Assembly (NCBI RefSeq): GCF_901538265.1
Contig: NZ_LR593886.1
Span: forward strand, 8,949,738-9,013,737
Direction: 5' to 3'
Source: Gemmata massiliana
GTDB lineage: Bacteria; Planctomycetota; Planctomycetia; Gemmatales; Gemmataceae
DNA: 64,000 nucleotides
A model generated the notes under the pieces. The model made no database searches. It saw nothing but the letters and a program-made list of their open reading frames with translations, and was not told the origin of the DNA. The translations under genes were made by a program, and so were the position numbers. Below, piece after piece: positions 62,803 through 64,000 of this stretch. Position 1 is the stretch's first letter. Each line of letters opens with the position of its first letter.

Positions 62803-64000
62803 TCGGTTCCTCCACGGGCGGCGCGACCCGTACCAGTGCCACGAACACCGCGCCGAGAGTAAAGCACACCGTTACGAACGCCATCGAAGCTTGATCGCTG
62901 AACCCCGCGTCCCGCAGCGCGCCCAAAAGGGGCGAGCCGATCGCACCCGCGAGGTTCCCGCACATATTGATGACGCCGATCGCGACCGCCGCGGCCGACG
63001 AAGTGAGAGTCAGAGTCGGGAGCACCCAGAAGGGCGTGAACCAGAACATCGAGAAGAACCCGGCCAGGCACAGCCACGCGAACACCGCGCCCCAGGGCTG
63101 CCCTGGAACCAGAGCGAGCGCAAAGGTCACCCCTGCGCCAACTTGACCTGTGACGCAGTGCCATTTGCGGTCGCCGGTGCGGTCCGACGACCAGCCCGAC
63201 ACCAGCACCGCAACAAACCCGCACAGGTACACGCACCCGGTCCAGTTCAGCACGTTGGTCGCACCCGACCCGCGCCCCGTGGCCGCGAGCAGCCCCTCGA
63301 CCATCGTCGCGAGCCAGAAGACGAACACGTACCCGGCTATGTTCGTGGCGAGGATCGCCAGCGCCAGCAGCCACACGTTCCGCATCCGAAGCGCCTGTTT
63401 GAGCGAAACGGTCCCGGTCCCGCTGGCCGCTTTGCGCTCCGCTTCCAAAGTGTTTTCGAGCCAATCGCGTTCTTCGGGTGTGAGCCACTTCGCGTTCCGC
63501 GGGCGGTCCGTGAGCAGGAACGGCACCACCGCGCCCAGGAGCACGGCCGGCGCGCCCTCGACCAGAAACACCCACTGCCAGCCCTTGATGTCGAACCAAT
63601 TCTGCTCGAGCAGCACCGCGGACACGCGCGCCCCGAGCGCGAGGCTGAGCGGCACGCCCAGCAGCATCACGGACATCGCCCGCGCGCGGTCCTTCCGCGG
63701 GAACCAGTGGGTGAAGTAGACGATCACACCCGGGAAGAACCCGGCTTCCGCGAGGCCCAACAAAAAGCGGACGGCGTAGAACTGCGCGGGCGTTTCGACC
63801 AGCGCCATCGCCATCGAACAGAAGCCCCACGAAACGAGGATGCGCGCGAACCACTTCCGCGCGCTCCAGTGCTCCACGAGCAGCGCGCCGGGAATTTCGA
63901 GGAACAGGTACCCGATAAAGAACAGCGCAACACCGGTGCCGAACACGGTCTCGGACAACCCGAGATCGTCCTTCATCTTGAGTTTGGCGAAGCCGACGTT
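62795..64000 (-). CDS. MFS transporter, anion:cation symporter type (5' end outside window)
   Basis: The frame is open to base 64000; sequence before the first visible ATG (NVGFAKLK at the edge) is still family-like, so the start is outside. About 401 residues are seen, with roughly eleven membrane helices. The ACS family pattern is GLSETVFGTGVALFFIGYLF, then EIPGALLVEHWSARKWFARI and GLAEAGFFPGVIVYFTHWFP, and KDRARAMSVM. This group imports carboxylates such as tartrate, phthalate and hexuronates with cations. It is the first gene of the operon with E1, E2 and SDR and probably supplies their substrate. Confidence 0.88.
   Translation of the reverse strand, partial: NVGFAKLKMKDDLGLSETVFGTGVALFFIGYLFLEIPGALLVEHWSARKWFARILVSWGFCSMAMALVETPAQFYAVRFLLGLAEAGFFPGVIVYFTHWFPRKDRARAMSVMLLGVPLSLALGARVSAVLLEQNWFDIKGWQWVFLVEGAPAVLLGAVVPFLLTDRPRNAKWLTPEERDWLENTLEAERKAASGTGTVSLKQALRMRNVWLLALAILATNIAGYVFVFWLATMVEGLLAATGRGSGATNVLNWTGCVYLCGFVAVLVSGWSSDRTGDRKWHCVTGQVGAGVTFALALVPGQPWGAVFAWLCLAGFFSMFWFTPFWVLPTLTLTSSAAAVAIGVINMCGNLAGAIGSPLLGALRDAGFSDQASMAFVTVCFTLGAVFVALVRVAPPVEEPND

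Noticed and set aside
1-64000. CRISPR arrays or Cas genes
   Set aside because: No series of regularly spaced direct repeats and no Cas protein motif were seen on either strand.

Overview
The window looks like chromosome of a Gemmata-type planctomycete (Gemmataceae). It is GC-rich and carries several lineage-typical families: four DUF1559 proteins with a prepilin-type N-terminus (one a wreck), TIGR02996 and TIGR03009 proteins, a DUF1800/DUF1501 pair, PPC-domain secreted proteins, an ECF sigma factor coupled to a Ser/Thr kinase, and a secreted protein whose N-terminus reads LEALDARLSPS. No rRNA or CRISPR array was seen. The one tRNA is tRNA-Ser(UGA).

Layout. 0-8 kb: a partial TPR-like protein, a planctomycete family protein, an Uma2-like nuclease, a three-gene unit ending in a three-PAS hybrid histidine kinase, and a translationally coupled ECF sigma factor/kinase pair. 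8.3-10 kb: a two-gene operon of a TM-less slipin (SPFH) and a retron-type reverse transcriptase, the best candidate here for an undescribed system. 10.6-13.4 kb: a lipoprotein, a DUF1559 gene and a small exported-protein gene, the last two each broken by one base in a G or C run.

13.44-20.7 kb is a decayed genomic island at the 3' end of tRNA-Ser(UGA). It is bounded by the tRNA and a partial copy of its 3' half. It holds a dead tyrosine integrase, an IS3-family fragment, a DUF1156 adenine methylase truncated by that IS, an intact unknown gene, and a DrmD-like SNF2/DUF3883 helicase with at least five lesions. This is the remnant of a class 1 DISARM-like anti-phage locus. Decay continues to 23.1 kb (second integrase remnant, a membrane-protein-like wreck, an internally deleted DUF1559 gene). 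23.7-32.4 kb holds small hypotheticals, a lipoprotein/DUF1559 pair, a diacylglycerol kinase and a PAP2 phosphatase both broken by short G/C-run indels, TIGR02996 genes and a chimeric IS256/IS630 transposase.

32.6-64 kb is mostly intact housekeeping and envelope genes: DUF1559, a CoA-transferase alpha subunit, TPR and PPC proteins, a 2OG-Fe(II) oxygenase, a TIGR03009 protein, a TadG-like VWA protein, an ABC exporter pair, a crotonase, endonuclease III, peptidase T, a GT87-like membrane protein, a U32 peptidase/hydroxylase family protein with a palindromic repeat inserted in frame, a CPBP protease, the DUF1800/DUF1501/PPC secreted set, and an operon of MFS transporter, fused 2-oxo acid dehydrogenase E1, E2 and an SDR enzyme whose catalytic Tyr is replaced by Phe.

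The calls rest on motif recognition alone; no database search was possible.
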